Shown here in pieces: positions 46,403 to 54,552 of a stretch of DNA of 64,000 bases (its first letter is position 1; each line of letters starts with the position of its first letter). Position numbers and translations under genes: made by a program. The notes under the pieces were generated by a model that was given only the letters and a program-made list of their open reading frames with translations, was not told the origin of the DNA and did not search any database. The stretch lies in assembly GCF_022095675.1 (NCBI RefSeq), contig NZ_JAHYSG010000030.1:53003-117002 (forward strand), given 5' to 3'. The DNA is from Dactylosporangium sp. AC04546 (GTDB taxonomy: Bacteria; Actinomycetota; Actinomycetes; Mycobacteriales; Micromonosporaceae).

Positions 46403-46560
46403 GCCGCGCAGCGTACGCCCAGCCGTCCACCCGGGCGAGTCCTTGTCATGGGAACGTCAGCGGGTTCGCGGGCCGCTACGGAGGGTGGGTTAGCGGCGCT
46501 GCGGGGGTGGGCATGAGTGGGAAGAGGCGGACATCCCGGACAAGGTGGTGAACTGAAGGT

Positions 46561-47322
46561 ATGCCGCAAAGCCCGGACGACGACCGACCGGAAGGCCGCC
46601 CGGACGACGCCACCCAGCCGTATCGGCCGCCGACCGACCCGTGGGAGGAGAGCGCGTCCACGGAGGAGCGCTGGGTCGAGCCGCATGAGCCGCCAGGTCC
46701 GGAGACCCCGCCCCACCAGCCGGCGTCCGAGGGGCCGGCGCCCGGGGAGACGCCGCCGCAGGAGCCGACCCCTGACACCGAGCGGTGGACGGCCCGGGCC
46801 AACGTCCGGCAGCCCGTCCCGCAGGAGTACGTCGAGGAAGAGGACCCGTACCAGGGCCGGTCGTGGTTCACGCCGGTGATCGTCGGCATCGTGGGGCTGC
46901 TGCTGTTCGGCGCCCTCTCGGTCGGCCTCTATCTCATCTACAACGCGACGAAGAGCGGCGAGAACGCGCCGGGCGGCCCCGGGCCGGTGCCGACGACAGG
47001 CAGCTCGGCGGTACCGTCGCCGACCCAGGAGACGTCGAGCGCGGCGCCGACGTCGAGCCCACCCGCCACCTCGTCCGCGCCGCCGGCCGCGGTCACCGTG
47101 CCGCGGCTGCGGGGCGACTCGCTCGCCGAGGCGACCGTGAAGCTGGAGGCGCTCGGGCTCGGGGTGGCCGTGGAGCGGCAGGTCGACGGCTCGCTGCCGC
47201 CGGGTGAGGTGCTGGAGACGCGGCCGGGTGCGGGGGAGTCGGTCCAGCCCGGCGGCACGGTCACCGTGGTGGTGGCGATGGCGCCGACCCGGTCGCCGTC
47301 GCCTGCGGCCACGGCCTCGTGA
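46561..47322 (+). CDS. Membrane-anchored single-PASTA protein
   Basis: 253-aa protein. A Pro/Glu-rich cytoplasmic N-terminus of ~100 residues is followed by one membrane helix (FTPVIVGIVGLLLFGALSVG, ~101-125), a Ser/Thr/Pro linker, and one PASTA domain at ~180-240 (VTVPRLRGDSLAEATVKLEA, then PPGEVLETRPGAGESV). PASTA domains bind peptidoglycan fragments or beta-lactams in kinases and PBPs; this one has no kinase. GAAGG precedes the ATG. Possibly a wall sensor or anchoring factor linked with the PknB system, by domain only. Confidence 0.85.
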   Translation: MPQSPDDDRPEGRPDDATQPYRPPTDPWEESASTEERWVEPHEPPGPETPPHQPASEGPAPGETPPQEPTPDTERWTARANVRQPVPQEYVEEEDPYQGRSWFTPVIVGIVGLLLFGALSVGLYLIYNATKSGENAPGGPGPVPTTGSSAVPSPTQETSSAAPTSSPPATSSAPPAAVTVPRLRGDSLAEATVKLEALGLGVAVERQVDGSLPPGEVLETRPGAGESVQPGGTVTVVVAMAPTRSPSPAATAS

Positions 47323-47328
47323 ACGCGA

Positions 47329-47379
47329 TCAAAGGACGGATCCCGGGCTCTTCGACAAGCCACGGGACCCGTCCTTTGA
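47329..47379. terminator. Bidirectional terminator hairpin
   Basis: Arms TCAAAGGACGG (47329-47339) and CCGTCCTTTGA (47369-47379) pair perfectly, extended by a partial ATCCCG/CGGGAC interior pairing. It lies between the PASTA gene and the convergent small gene. Confidence 0.75.
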
Positions 47380-47406
47380 CCCCGGATGTCACCAGGGGGT
47401 GCGGAC

Positions 47407-47670
47407 CTACCCCACCGGCAACGGGACTCGGGCAGCCGGGACGCGCGAGCTCCGCGCGACGAATCCGGGCTGCAGACCCTGGAGCTGTACGAAGATCGAT
47501 CGGCGCTCGACGGCGTCGCCGGCGGGGTTGAGCTGGTAGCCGTCCAGCCACGCCCACCCGTCGTACGTCTGCCAGTCGTGCACTCTGATCACCCGAAACA
47601 GCATCGGCTGCGTGAACTGCACACTCGCGGCCTTGGTGACGCGCAGCACGTCACCTGTCCTCGGTAGCAC
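47407..47670 (-). CDS. Small hypothetical protein (87 aa)
   Basis: Compact protein with LRVTKAASVQFTQPMLFRVI and HDWQTYDGWAWLDGYQLNPA, a beta-rich, Trp/Tyr-rich fold. The style is common among small unassigned actinobacterial proteins. The GTG with GGGAG eight bases upstream is preferred; the frame is open for 107 further codons but without coding character. Divergent from the XRE regulator gene, 314 bp away. No function is proposed. Confidence 0.65.
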   Translation of the reverse strand: MLPRTGDVLRVTKAASVQFTQPMLFRVIRVHDWQTYDGWAWLDGYQLNPAGDAVERRSIFVQLQGLQPGFVARSSRVPAARVPLPVG

Positions 47671-47984
47671 TGTCGGACTCCCGTCTTCCGTTCGGGGGGA
47701 AGGTCGGTCCGGCCCGGTGGCATCCGATGCCGTAACCGCCGATCGGTTGGATCGTTTGTCGCTGCGTCCGCGTGAGGCGAATGTTCTGCCAGATGAACAC
47801 TCAGTTACCTCAACCACACGCACAGGTTGCCCCAGAAACTCGATCCATGCAACTTGCAACGCGAGAATTCCACCGAGGGTATGACCCGCCGAAGCATGTG
47901 CGACAGTCGTCTTGCGCGGCTTGAGGGTGTTGCGCTGATCTATACGACGTATCGACGTATTCCGGCGCGCGGAGGTGTCATACC
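47671..47984. other. Intergenic tract between divergent small gene and XRE regulator
   Basis: No gene is supported. G+C falls compared with neighbours. Just before the regulator are ACGTAT direct repeats (GACGTATCGACGTATT), a possible self-operator, followed by the GGAGGT ribosome binding site at 47971-47976. Confidence 0.5.
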
Positions 47985-48833
47985 GTGGCAAGTCGTCGAG
48001 GCAGCCCGACGCTCCGGCGCCGGCAGCTCGGGATGGAACTGCGCCGGCTCCGGGAGGCCGCCCACGTCACCATCGATCAGGTGGCGGAGCGCCTGGAGTG
48101 CTCAGGGTCCAAGATCTCCCGGATCGAGACGGGACAGACCGGTGTCACCCCGCGCGATGTGCGCGACATGCTCGACATCTACGGCGTCGATCCGGAGTAC
48201 TCCGACCAGCTGCTGAAGATCGCTCGGGAGGCCCGCCAGAAGGGCTGGTGGCAGCTGTACGGGGACGTCCTGACGGGCGCCTACGTCGGACTGGAGGCCG
48301 CCGCCGATCACATCCGCTCGTACGAGGCGCTCGTGGTCCCGGGTCTGCTGCAGACCGAGGAGTACGCGCAGGCCATGATCCACGCGGCCCGGCCCGACAT
48401 CAGCGCCACAGAAGTGGAGAAGCGTGTCCGTGTCCGGATCGGAAGACAGTCGTTACTCACTCAGGATGACCCGATCGATCTCTGGGTGGTGCTGGACGAG
48501 GCAGTGCTGCGCCGCCCGGTCGGTGGGAGGGCGGTCATGCGCCGGCAGCTCGAACATCTGAGCCAATCGGCGGCCTGGCCGAACGTGACCCTTCAGGTGC
48601 TGCCCTTCTCCGCCGGAGCACATGCCGGGATGGACGGGACATTCACGATGTTGCTGTACGACGAGTCTGCCGGACAGAATTTCGTGTTCGCCTCGAATGC
48701 CGCCGGCGGTCTCTTCCTCGAGAAGGACGACGAGCTTCAGCGCTACGGATTCATCTTTGACTACTTGCGCGCCAACGCACTCCGTCCGGACGAGTCAGTG
48801 TCGATGATCGAGAAGCTGACAAAGGAGCTGTAG
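47985..48833 (+). CDS. XRE HTH/DUF5753 regulator
   Basis: 282-aa regulator with an N-terminal XRE helix-turn-helix (LREAAHVTIDQVAERLECSG, then KISRIETGQTGV) and a DUF5753 ligand-type domain (ALVVPGLLQTEEYAQAMIHA; ITLQVLPF-like NVTLQVLPFSAGAHAGMDGT). Paired with a downstream DUF397 gene by a one-base TAGTG overlap. These pairs are abundant in Streptomyces and relatives and some (WhiJ-type) act in development. GTG start with GGAGGT is clear. Confidence 0.92.
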   Translation: MASRRGSPTLRRRQLGMELRRLREAAHVTIDQVAERLECSGSKISRIETGQTGVTPRDVRDMLDIYGVDPEYSDQLLKIAREARQKGWWQLYGDVLTGAYVGLEAAADHIRSYEALVVPGLLQTEEYAQAMIHAARPDISATEVEKRVRVRIGRQSLLTQDDPIDLWVVLDEAVLRRPVGGRAVMRRQLEHLSQSAAWPNVTLQVLPFSAGAHAGMDGTFTMLLYDESAGQNFVFASNAAGGLFLEKDDELQRYGFIFDYLRANALRPDESVSMIEKLTKEL

Positions 48834-49063
48834 TGGAAATCGAAGCCAAGGGCTTCACCGTGAACATCGAAGGTGCTGCGTGGCGCAAGAGCACCCGTAG
48901 CGGTCCCTACTCGGACAACTGCGTCGAGGTCGCCTTCGTCGGCGGGGCGGTCGCCCTGCGTGACTCGAAGGACAAGGCCGGAGCGGTACTGCTGTTCACT
49001 CCGGAGGAGTGGCGGGCCTTCGTCGACGGCACCAAAGGCGGGGAGTTCGACGTGGCGAGGTGA
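48833..49063 (+). CDS. DUF397 partner protein
   Basis: 76-aa DUF397 protein with family motifs AAWRKSTRSGPYSDNCVEVA, VALRDSKDK and FTPEEWRAFVDGTKGGEFD. These small acidic proteins are partners of XRE/DUF5753 regulators and are thought to antagonise or modulate them. The GTG overlaps the stop of the regulator gene by one base, so translation is coupled. Confidence 0.92.
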   Translation: MEIEAKGFTVNIEGAAWRKSTRSGPYSDNCVEVAFVGGAVALRDSKDKAGAVLLFTPEEWRAFVDGTKGGEFDVAR

Positions 49064-49082
49064 TTCGCCGCTTGTGCACCGG

Positions 49083-49124
49083 CCGGTCCGCTTCGTGTCG
49101 ACGGAAGCGGGCCGGTCCTTTTTG
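49083..49124 (+). terminator. Terminator of the XRE-DUF397 operon
   Basis: Stem CCGGTCCGCTTC/GAAGCGGGCCGG (one T-G wobble), nine-base loop, followed by TCCTTTTTG. Confidence 0.85.
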
Positions 49125-49195
49125 TGCCGACAGTCGTTGTATGTGTGAGTGTCGCACCTCGGCATTTCCCCCCGAGTGAGATAAGGCTTGCACCG

Positions 49196-49633
49196 ATGAA
49201 CATTGGCCCCGACAACTTCGGCAACGGATCGTCGAAGACCGACGACCGTTTCTCCGGGCAGCTGGGCAGCTACCGCCCGGGTGGCCGCCGGGACGCCGGC
49301 CTTGGCGACGGGCCGATCGACGACCTGTCGCCGCGCAACGGCTCCCTGGACAGCTCGCTGATCGGCGGCCCGCTCACGCCGCCCAAGCTGCCCGAATCCT
49401 CGCTGGTCGCGGATCTCGGCCCGCTGACCGAGCCGATGTTCGGGCGGGACTCCTGGCTCGACTCGCCGTCGCCCACCGGCTCGATGGCCGACCACCCGCT
49501 GCTGCGGGGCCTGCTGATGGAACTGCCGCCGAAGGGCACGCTGCCGCAGCAGGAGTGGCTCGACCGCTGGTTCGAGGCGGCCCGGTCGATCCTCGAACTG
49601 ATCTATTCGCAGGAGGCCCGGCCACTCAAGTAG
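49196..49633 (+). CDS. Hypothetical protein (145 aa)
   Basis: Low-complexity Gly/Asp/Pro/Ser-rich N-terminal two thirds (MNIGPDNFGNGSSKTDDRFS) and a short ordered C-terminus (TLPQQEWLDRWFEAARSILE, LIYSQEARPLK) that looks like one amphipathic helix. No signal peptide. ATG preferred over an in-frame start 24 codons upstream that runs into the terminator. AAGG is a weak ribosome binding site. It follows the XRE-DUF397 operon; no function is proposed. Confidence 0.6.
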   Translation: MNIGPDNFGNGSSKTDDRFSGQLGSYRPGGRRDAGLGDGPIDDLSPRNGSLDSSLIGGPLTPPKLPESSLVADLGPLTEPMFGRDSWLDSPSPTGSMADHPLLRGLLMELPPKGTLPQQEWLDRWFEAARSILELIYSQEARPLK

Positions 49634-49773
49634 CGCCTGCTCAAGCCCTACCCGACCGTCTATCGACAGGTCGATCCGCAACCTGTACAAAGCAGGGAGG
49701 ACTCGACCTGGGGAGGTCGGACGGGCTCCGGACCGCTGCGACGGCGGCCGGGGCCCGTCGTTACGTTGGGTCC

Positions 49774-50742
49774 ATGACGACACCGAAGATCGAGCTGCAT
49801 GTGCACCTGGAGGGCGCCGTGCCGCCGGCCACCCTGCTGGAGATCGCGCGGCGCAACGGGCAGTCGCTGCCGGCCGACACCGTCGAGGGCGTGCGGGAGC
49901 TGTACCAGTTCACCGACTTCGCCAAGTTCGTCCAGGTGTGGATCATGACCACCAACTGCCTGCGCACCGCCGACGACTTCCGGCAGATCCTGGTCGACTA
50001 CGCGGGAGTGGCGGCGGGCCACGGCGCGGTCTACCTGGAGGCGATCTTCTCCCCCGGCGAGCGGGTGCAGCGCGGGGTGCCGTGGGAGGACCTGTACGAG
50101 GGATACACCGACGGCATTGCCGAGGCCCATGAGCGGCACGGCGTCGTGGTGCGGCTGACCCCGGACCTCTATCGCGGGATGCCGGTCGACGTGGCGGAGG
50201 ACGTCGCGCGGTGGAGCGTGCGGTACCGCGAGCGGGGAATCGTCGGGCTCGGGCTGGGCGGGGACGAGAAGGCGAGCTCGGCGCTGCCCTATGCGAAGGC
50301 GTTCGAGATCGCTCGGGAGGGCGGGCTCGCGCTGGTGCCCCACGCCGGGGAGTCGGCCGGCGCCGAGTCGGTGCGGGAGATGCTCGGCCTGGATCCCGAC
50401 CGGCTGCGTCACGGTTTCCGGGCGGTCGACGATTCAGGTGTACTGCAGGAAATCGTCGACCGCGGCCTGGTCCTCGACGTGTGCCCGACGTCCAACGTGC
50501 GCACGAAGTCGGTGCCGTCCCTGGCCGAGCACCCGCTGCCGGCGCTGATCGCGGCCGGGGTGCCGTGCACGGTGAACACCGACGACCCGGCGATGTTCAA
50601 CACCGATCTGGCTCAAGAGCATGGGATCGCGGCCGATCTTGGTCTCGGTGCGCGGGAGGCGTTTCAAGCCGGGGTGGCCGGGGCCGCCTGCGACGATGCG
50701 ACGCGGGCCTGGTTGACCGAACGGCTCAGTGACATCAGCTGA
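49774..50742 (+). CDS. add: Adenosine deaminase family protein
   Basis: 322-aa TIM-barrel amidohydrolase that deaminates adenosine/deoxyadenosine or a related nucleoside. Metal ligands are His9 and His11 in ELHVHLEG, with HAGESAG, RLRHGFRA and the TNTDDP-like VNTDDPAMF at the C-terminal side. The ATG is six bases after TACGTT, suggesting a leaderless mRNA and supporting this start over a frame 73 codons longer. Aminodeoxyfutalosine deaminase of menaquinone synthesis is an alternative in the same family. Confidence 0.88.
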   Translation: MTTPKIELHVHLEGAVPPATLLEIARRNGQSLPADTVEGVRELYQFTDFAKFVQVWIMTTNCLRTADDFRQILVDYAGVAAGHGAVYLEAIFSPGERVQRGVPWEDLYEGYTDGIAEAHERHGVVVRLTPDLYRGMPVDVAEDVARWSVRYRERGIVGLGLGGDEKASSALPYAKAFEIAREGGLALVPHAGESAGAESVREMLGLDPDRLRHGFRAVDDSGVLQEIVDRGLVLDVCPTSNVRTKSVPSLAEHPLPALIAAGVPCTVNTDDPAMFNTDLAQEHGIAADLGLGAREAFQAGVAGAACDDATRAWLTERLSDIS

Positions 50743-50857
50743 ACGGTTGGTTCAGTAGCTCCGTTTGACCGACCCCGAGCGTCGCAAAGTTGATGGTCGA
50801 TCTTGAAATGTCCGTTTAGCTTAGGTCGAGTTTGCTGCTGGTCGCGGGGAGGCAAGG

Positions 50858-51166
50858 GTGAGTGACGTGTCCGATTTGGTCTTTGCGTTCGTGAGCGGCG
50901 GCGGCCTCCTGGCCCTCAGCATCGGCGCCTTCGGCGTGCTCGACGCCTACAACAAGCGCGGTGTCGGTGAGAAGCGGGTGGACTGGCTGATCGGTCTGTA
51001 CGCGCTCGGCGTCGTCATGAACATCGTCGCCTACGTGATGCTCGACCGCTGGTACATCGCGGCGCCGCTGGCCCTCATGCTGCTGCCGGCCGAGCGCGCG
51101 CTGGAGAAGCGGGGCACCTTCAAGCGCCGTGGCGCGAAGGTGAACGCGATCACCGGTCGCGACTGA
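50858..51166 (+). CDS. Small membrane protein (102 aa)
   Basis: Three hydrophobic segments (DLVFAFVSGGGLLALSIGAF; WLIGLYALGVVMNIVAYVML; YIAAPLALMLLPAERAL) separated by charged loops, with a basic C-terminus (KRRGAKVNAITGRD). Not recognised. The GTG follows GGGGAGG. A terminator directly follows, so the gene is monocistronic. Confidence 0.72.
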   Translation: MSDVSDLVFAFVSGGGLLALSIGAFGVLDAYNKRGVGEKRVDWLIGLYALGVVMNIVAYVMLDRWYIAAPLALMLLPAERALEKRGTFKRRGAKVNAITGRD

Positions 51167-51180
51167 GACGTGCACGAAGA

Positions 51181-51214
51181 GGCCGGCTCCTCGTCTCGGG
51201 GAGCCGGCCTTTTC
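51181..51214 (+). terminator. Terminator after the small membrane-protein gene
   Basis: Perfect 10-bp stem GGCCGGCTCC/GGAGCCGGCC, nine-base loop, followed by TTTTCT. Lies 24 bases before the convergent gene's stop. Confidence 0.9.
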
Positions 51215-51237
51215 TCTGGTACCGCTAGGACCGCTGG

Positions 51238-52044
51238 CTAGACCGCGAACGTCTTCAGGGGCTCGGTCGCCGGGGGCGGCGGGGCGGCGCGCCAGAGGCG
51301 GGCCTTCTGGGCCCCGAGCCGGGCCAGGTAGTTCGGGTTGAGCAGGATGTAACGCCGCCAGAGCCGCTTGGGCTCGAGGCCGAGGCGCCACAGCCACTCC
51401 AGCGCGTACTTCTGCATCCACGGGGGCGGGTTCTTCAGGCCGCCGGCGTGGTAGTCGAACGCGGCGCCGACGGCGAGCATCGGCGCGTCGACGAGGTGCC
51501 GCATGCCGTACACGAAGATCTCCTGGCGCGGGCAGCCCAGCCCCACCATGACCACGCGCGCGCCGGACTCCTTGATCCGGGCGGCGATCTGCTCGGGCTC
51601 ACCCGGCTCGGCCATGCGGAACTTCGAGGCCTCCATGCCGGCGATCTTCAGGCCGGGGAAGCGGTCGTTCAGCTTCTCGACCAGCCGGTCGAGGGTCTCC
51701 TGGGTCGAGCCGTACAGGTAGACCGGCACGCCCTGCTCGGCGCTGGCCCGCAGCACGCGCAGGGTCAGCTCGGGACCGTAGACGCGATCGGCGAGCCGGG
51801 CCTTGTGCAGCACGTTGAGCGCCCAGCGGACCGGCTGGCCGTCGGGCGTCACCAGATCGAACGAGTTGAGCCGCGCGTTGTGCGCCTTGTCCTGGACGCC
51901 GGTCATCACGCCGTGCACGGCGAGCGCCGTGACGGCGAGCGGCCGCCCCTCGCGGGCGGCGCTCATGACCTTCTCGACGGCGGCGTCGTAGTCGACGGCG
52001 CTGACCTCGACCCCGAGGACGTTGCGTTTGCCCTGGTCGATCAC
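51238..52044 (-). CDS. WecG/TagA/CpsF family glycosyltransferase
   Basis: 268-aa GT26 enzyme transferring ManNAc-type or other sugars onto lipid-linked acceptors in cell-wall or exopolysaccharide synthesis. Family motifs: [68 protein letters not shown] and the C-terminal [20 protein letters not shown]. Soluble with a membrane-associating tail, as usual. GTG start. It follows the epimerase gene by 28 bp on the same strand and probably forms a surface-polysaccharide operon with it. Confidence 0.92.
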   Translation of the reverse strand: MIDQGKRNVLGVEVSAVDYDAAVEKVMSAAREGRPLAVTALAVHGVMTGVQDKAHNARLNSFDLVTPDGQPVRWALNVLHKARLADRVYGPELTLRVLRASAEQGVPVYLYGSTQETLDRLVEKLNDRFPGLKIAGMEASKFRMAEPGEPEQIAARIKESGARVVMVGLGCPRQEIFVYGMRHLVDAPMLAVGAAFDYHAGGLKNPPPWMQKYALEWLWRLGLEPKRLWRRYILLNPNYLARLGAQKARLWRAAPPPPATEPLKTFAV

Positions 52045-52072
52045 TGTGTCCGTCTTCTCTAGTCCGTCTTGG

Positions 52073-53146
52073 TCAGGACTCGGGGGTCCACTTGTCGACG
52101 TTGGCCTCGTAGATCTCCTGGCAGATCATGGGCACGTCGTAGACCTGCTTCCAGTCGGGGTAGTCCAGCTGGAAACGCTCGTTGGAGCCGATCCACCACT
52201 GGTGGTCGCCGACCCGGTTGGCCTCGTGGTACTCGGTCTGCATCTCGTTGCCGGTGATCCGCTCGGCGAGCGCGAACACCTCCAGGTGGGAGGTGTTGGA
52301 GTGCCGCCCGCCGCCCAGGTTGTACACGGCGGCGCTGCGGGGCGCCCGGAAGAAGGCCTCGAACGCGGCGACCACGTCGTGCGAGTGGATCGCGTCGCGG
52401 ACCATCTTGCCCTTGTACCCGAAGATCTTGTACGTGCGGCGCTCCATCGCGCATCGCATGACGTACCCCAGGAAGCCGTGCAGCTCGGTGGCCGAGTGCG
52501 CGGGCCCGGTCAGCGTGCCGCCCCGGAAGCAGGCGGTCTTCATGTCGAAGTAGCGCCCGTACTCCTGCACCATGACGTCCGCGGCGACCTTGGAGGCGCC
52601 GAAGACCGAGTGCAGGCAGGCGTCGATCGACATGTCCTCCTTGATCCCGTTCTCATACGGGTGGCCCGGCTCGATCTCCCACCGCGTCTCGAGCTCCTGC
52701 AGCGGCAGGCTGTTGGGCCGGTCGCCGTAGACCTTGTTGGTCGAGCAGTGGATGAACGGCGCGTCGATGCAGTGCTCGCGCACGTTCTGCAGCAGGTTGA
52801 GCGTCCCGCCGGCGTTCACGTCGAAGTCGGTGAACGGGTCACGCACGGCCCAGTCGTGGCTGGGCTGCGCCGCGGTGTGGATGACGACGGCGATATCTTT
52901 CCCGTACCGCTGGAAGATGCCGGCGAGCGCGTCCCGGTCCCGGATGTCGACGTCGTGGTGCGTGTAGGACTCACCGAGGTCACTGGTCAGCCGCACAACG
53001 TTCCACGCGGTCGAGGCCTCAGCCCCGAAGAACCGCTTCCGCATATCGTTGTCGATGCCGACAACGTCGAGCCCGAGCGATGCGAAGTGGCGCACCGCCT
53101 CGGAGCCGATGAGCCCGGCCGAGCCGGTGACGAGTGCGACGCTCAC
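52073..53146 (-). CDS. NAD-dependent epimerase (CDP-paratose 2-epimerase-like)
   Basis: 357-aa extended SDR. The Rossmann motif TGSAGLIG is at ~7-14, followed by [40 protein letters not shown] and [20 protein letters not shown], all typical of the CDP-paratose 2-epimerase (tyvelose) branch. The usual YxxxK is VFGASK here, with Phe in the Tyr position, so the proton relay may differ. GTG chosen at MSVALVTG with GGGAG upstream; a frame 24 codons longer is not conserved. Operon partner is the WecG-type transferase. Confidence 0.87.
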   Translation of the reverse strand: MSVALVTGSAGLIGSEAVRHFASLGLDVVGIDNDMRKRFFGAEASTAWNVVRLTSDLGESYTHHDVDIRDRDALAGIFQRYGKDIAVVIHTAAQPSHDWAVRDPFTDFDVNAGGTLNLLQNVREHCIDAPFIHCSTNKVYGDRPNSLPLQELETRWEIEPGHPYENGIKEDMSIDACLHSVFGASKVAADVMVQEYGRYFDMKTACFRGGTLTGPAHSATELHGFLGYVMRCAMERRTYKIFGYKGKMVRDAIHSHDVVAAFEAFFRAPRSAAVYNLGGGRHSNTSHLEVFALAERITGNEMQTEYHEANRVGDHQWWIGSNERFQLDYPDWKQVYDVPMICQEIYEANVDKWTPES

Positions 53147-53380
53147 GACGAAGAACTCCCTGCGGGTGGACGACGGTTGGTCGGGACCGTTTGGGAGCAT
53201 ACCGTGACCCCCGGCCACCCACCTTCACTCGCGCCCAGCCACAGAAACCCAGCCAAGACCAAGGAATCCACGTAGGCGCGACATTCCCCAAGATCGATCC
53301 CTTAAGACCACCGACCGCCACACGCAACTACGGACGGTAACCACAAAGCGGAGGTCGAGGGGTCGCCAGAGGGCGACGTG

Positions 53381-53597
53381 CCGGCGGCAGTTCGCCCTGG
53401 GAGCGCGCGCGGATGACACGACCGGTACGACGGCGGCACGGCGTCTTGGGATGGTGCGGGGTAGTGAGGTGCCACGGCGGCGGAACGGCCGGTGGTGCAG
53501 CAGCGGTCCGGCGGCAGGTCACCCAGGGACGGCGCGCGGATGACACGGCGGTACGGCGGCGGTACGACCTCGTGGGATGGTGCGGGTTAGCGAGGTG
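53381..53597 (+). repeat. ~90-bp direct repeat, period ~127
   Basis: Copies 53381-53471 and 53508-53597 share CCGGCGGCAG starts, GCGCGCGGATGACACG and GGGATGGTGCGGG blocks, with scattered substitutions and small indels. Old tandem duplication in non-coding DNA. Confidence 0.75.
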
Positions 53598-53713
53598 GCA
53601 GGCAGTGTGAGCCCGCGTGTCCTAGTAGGACAGGTGCGTGGTGAGGCCGCCGGCACGGCCGCGGGACGCAACTCCCGGCTGGAGTGCGGCAGCGCGCTCG
53701 CCACCAGGGCGAA

Positions 53714-53812
53714 CGACCGCGAGTTGGTTACGTGCGGCTCACGGTGTGGTGGGACGGCCGCGAGTTGGGCCCGTGCGGCCTGCGGTGTGATGGGACGACC
53801 GCGGGTTAGGGC
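53714..53812 (+). repeat. 41-bp tandem repeat (about 2.5 copies)
   Basis: Units start at 53714, 53755 and 53796 (CGACCGCGAGTTGG, CGGCCGCGAGTTGG, CGACCGCGGGTTAG), each with GTGCGG and GGTGTG blocks. Period exactly 41, as with the different repeat at 35531-35609. Confidence 0.75.
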
Positions 53813-54030
53813 CGGACAGCACCCAACCGGGCAGAGGAACTCCAACCAATTTTGGTTGGATTTGTCACTTCCGCGAACCTGAAAGGGAGGGCCGCAAGGC
53901 CCAAACCGGTGCTACCGACAGGGCCAACAACTGCGGGGACGCTCCCGGACGGACGCGCGGGAGAAGAGGCGACGCCCGTCGAGCGCGGCCGAAGGTCGCG
54001 GGCCCGTGGCGACACGCAGGTGGCAGCAAC

Positions 54031-54078
54031 GTGGGACGGGGGCGAATGCCCCGGTCCCACAAGCGGTGTCTGACGGGA
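54031..54078 (+). repeat. Covarying hairpin element, copy 1
   Basis: Arms GTGGGACGGG and CCGGTCCCAC (9 of 10 pairs) around apex GGCGAATGCC, then tail AGCGGTGTCTGACGGGAG. The second copy at 63899-63946 has the same apex and tail but compensated stem bases. Confidence 0.7.
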
Positions 54079-54175
54079 GCAACGGACACCAACTGGGGCC
54101 AACCGGAGCAAGAGAGAGAAAGACGAACGAAACCAGGAAGGGTCGGCAATACGACGAAGCCACGGACGCCGCGGA

Positions 54176-54212
54176 TCGGGGGTGTGGGTGGCGGAGCCCC
54201 CACTGGGGAGCG
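54176..54212 (-). repeat. Dispersed repeat, inverted copy
   Basis: Reverse complement of 8083-8121 with a few differences; located 80 bases beyond the 3' end of tRNA-Leu. Confidence 0.65.
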
Positions 54213-54254
54213 AGCGAAGCGAGCGCGAAGGATCCCACCGCTGCAACGGCAAGC

Positions 54255-54278
54255 GGCCCCCGCCGCGAAGCAGGGGCC
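54255..54278 (-). terminator. Terminator of tRNA-Leu
   Basis: On the tRNA strand, GGCCCCTGC-TTCGCG-GCGGGGGCC (one T-G wobble), 13 bases after the tRNA 3' end. Confidence 0.65.
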
Positions 54279-54290
54279 ACCCATCAGCGG

Positions 54291-54373
54291 TGGGGAAGGG
54301 GGGAGTTGAACCCCCACGCCCTTTCGGGCACACGGACCTGAACCGTGCGCGTCTGCCATTCCGCCACTTCCCC
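54291..54373 (-). tRNA. tRNA-Leu (anticodon CAG)
   Basis: 83-nt class II tRNA: acceptor GGGGAAG pairs with CTTCCCC, anticodon stem GCACGG/CCGTGT with loop TTCAGGT (anticodon CAG), long variable arm GCCCGAAAGGGC and T arm GGGGG-TTCAACT-CCCCC. CCA is not encoded. It neighbours fhaA, as in other actinobacteria. Confidence 0.96.
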
Positions 54374-54552
54374 TAGCGGCCGAAACCGCCTGGCGCGCCA
54401 CAGCATACCGTGTCCCCACTCGGCGAAATGACCGGGTAGGCACTAGGCTTCCCTGGGCGCCACGGAAGAGTAGCACGGGCCGACCGGTCAGCTTGCATAC
54501 GGGCGTGCGACGTCCGGATACCATCATGACCTCGGAACCCGAGGAGGAACCG

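Larger units (their letters stand above)
53147..54290. other. 1.1-kb gene-free tract of decayed repeats
   Basis: No gene is supported: open frames on both strands lack ribosome binding sites and conserved character. Content: a ~90-bp direct repeat, a 41-bp tandem repeat, a covarying hairpin element, a dispersed repeat shared with 8083-8121, and the tRNA-Leu terminator. This looks like degraded mobile or repeat DNA beside a tRNA. Confidence 0.6.

Noticed and set aside
47671..47991. N-terminal extension of the 87-aa small protein
   Set aside because: The added 107 codons look random in composition, and a GTG with a good ribosome binding site marks the real start.
53840..54330. Several open frames in the tract before tRNA-Leu
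   Set aside because: No ribosome binding site, no conserved-looking motif, and they run through hairpins, repeats and the tRNA itself.
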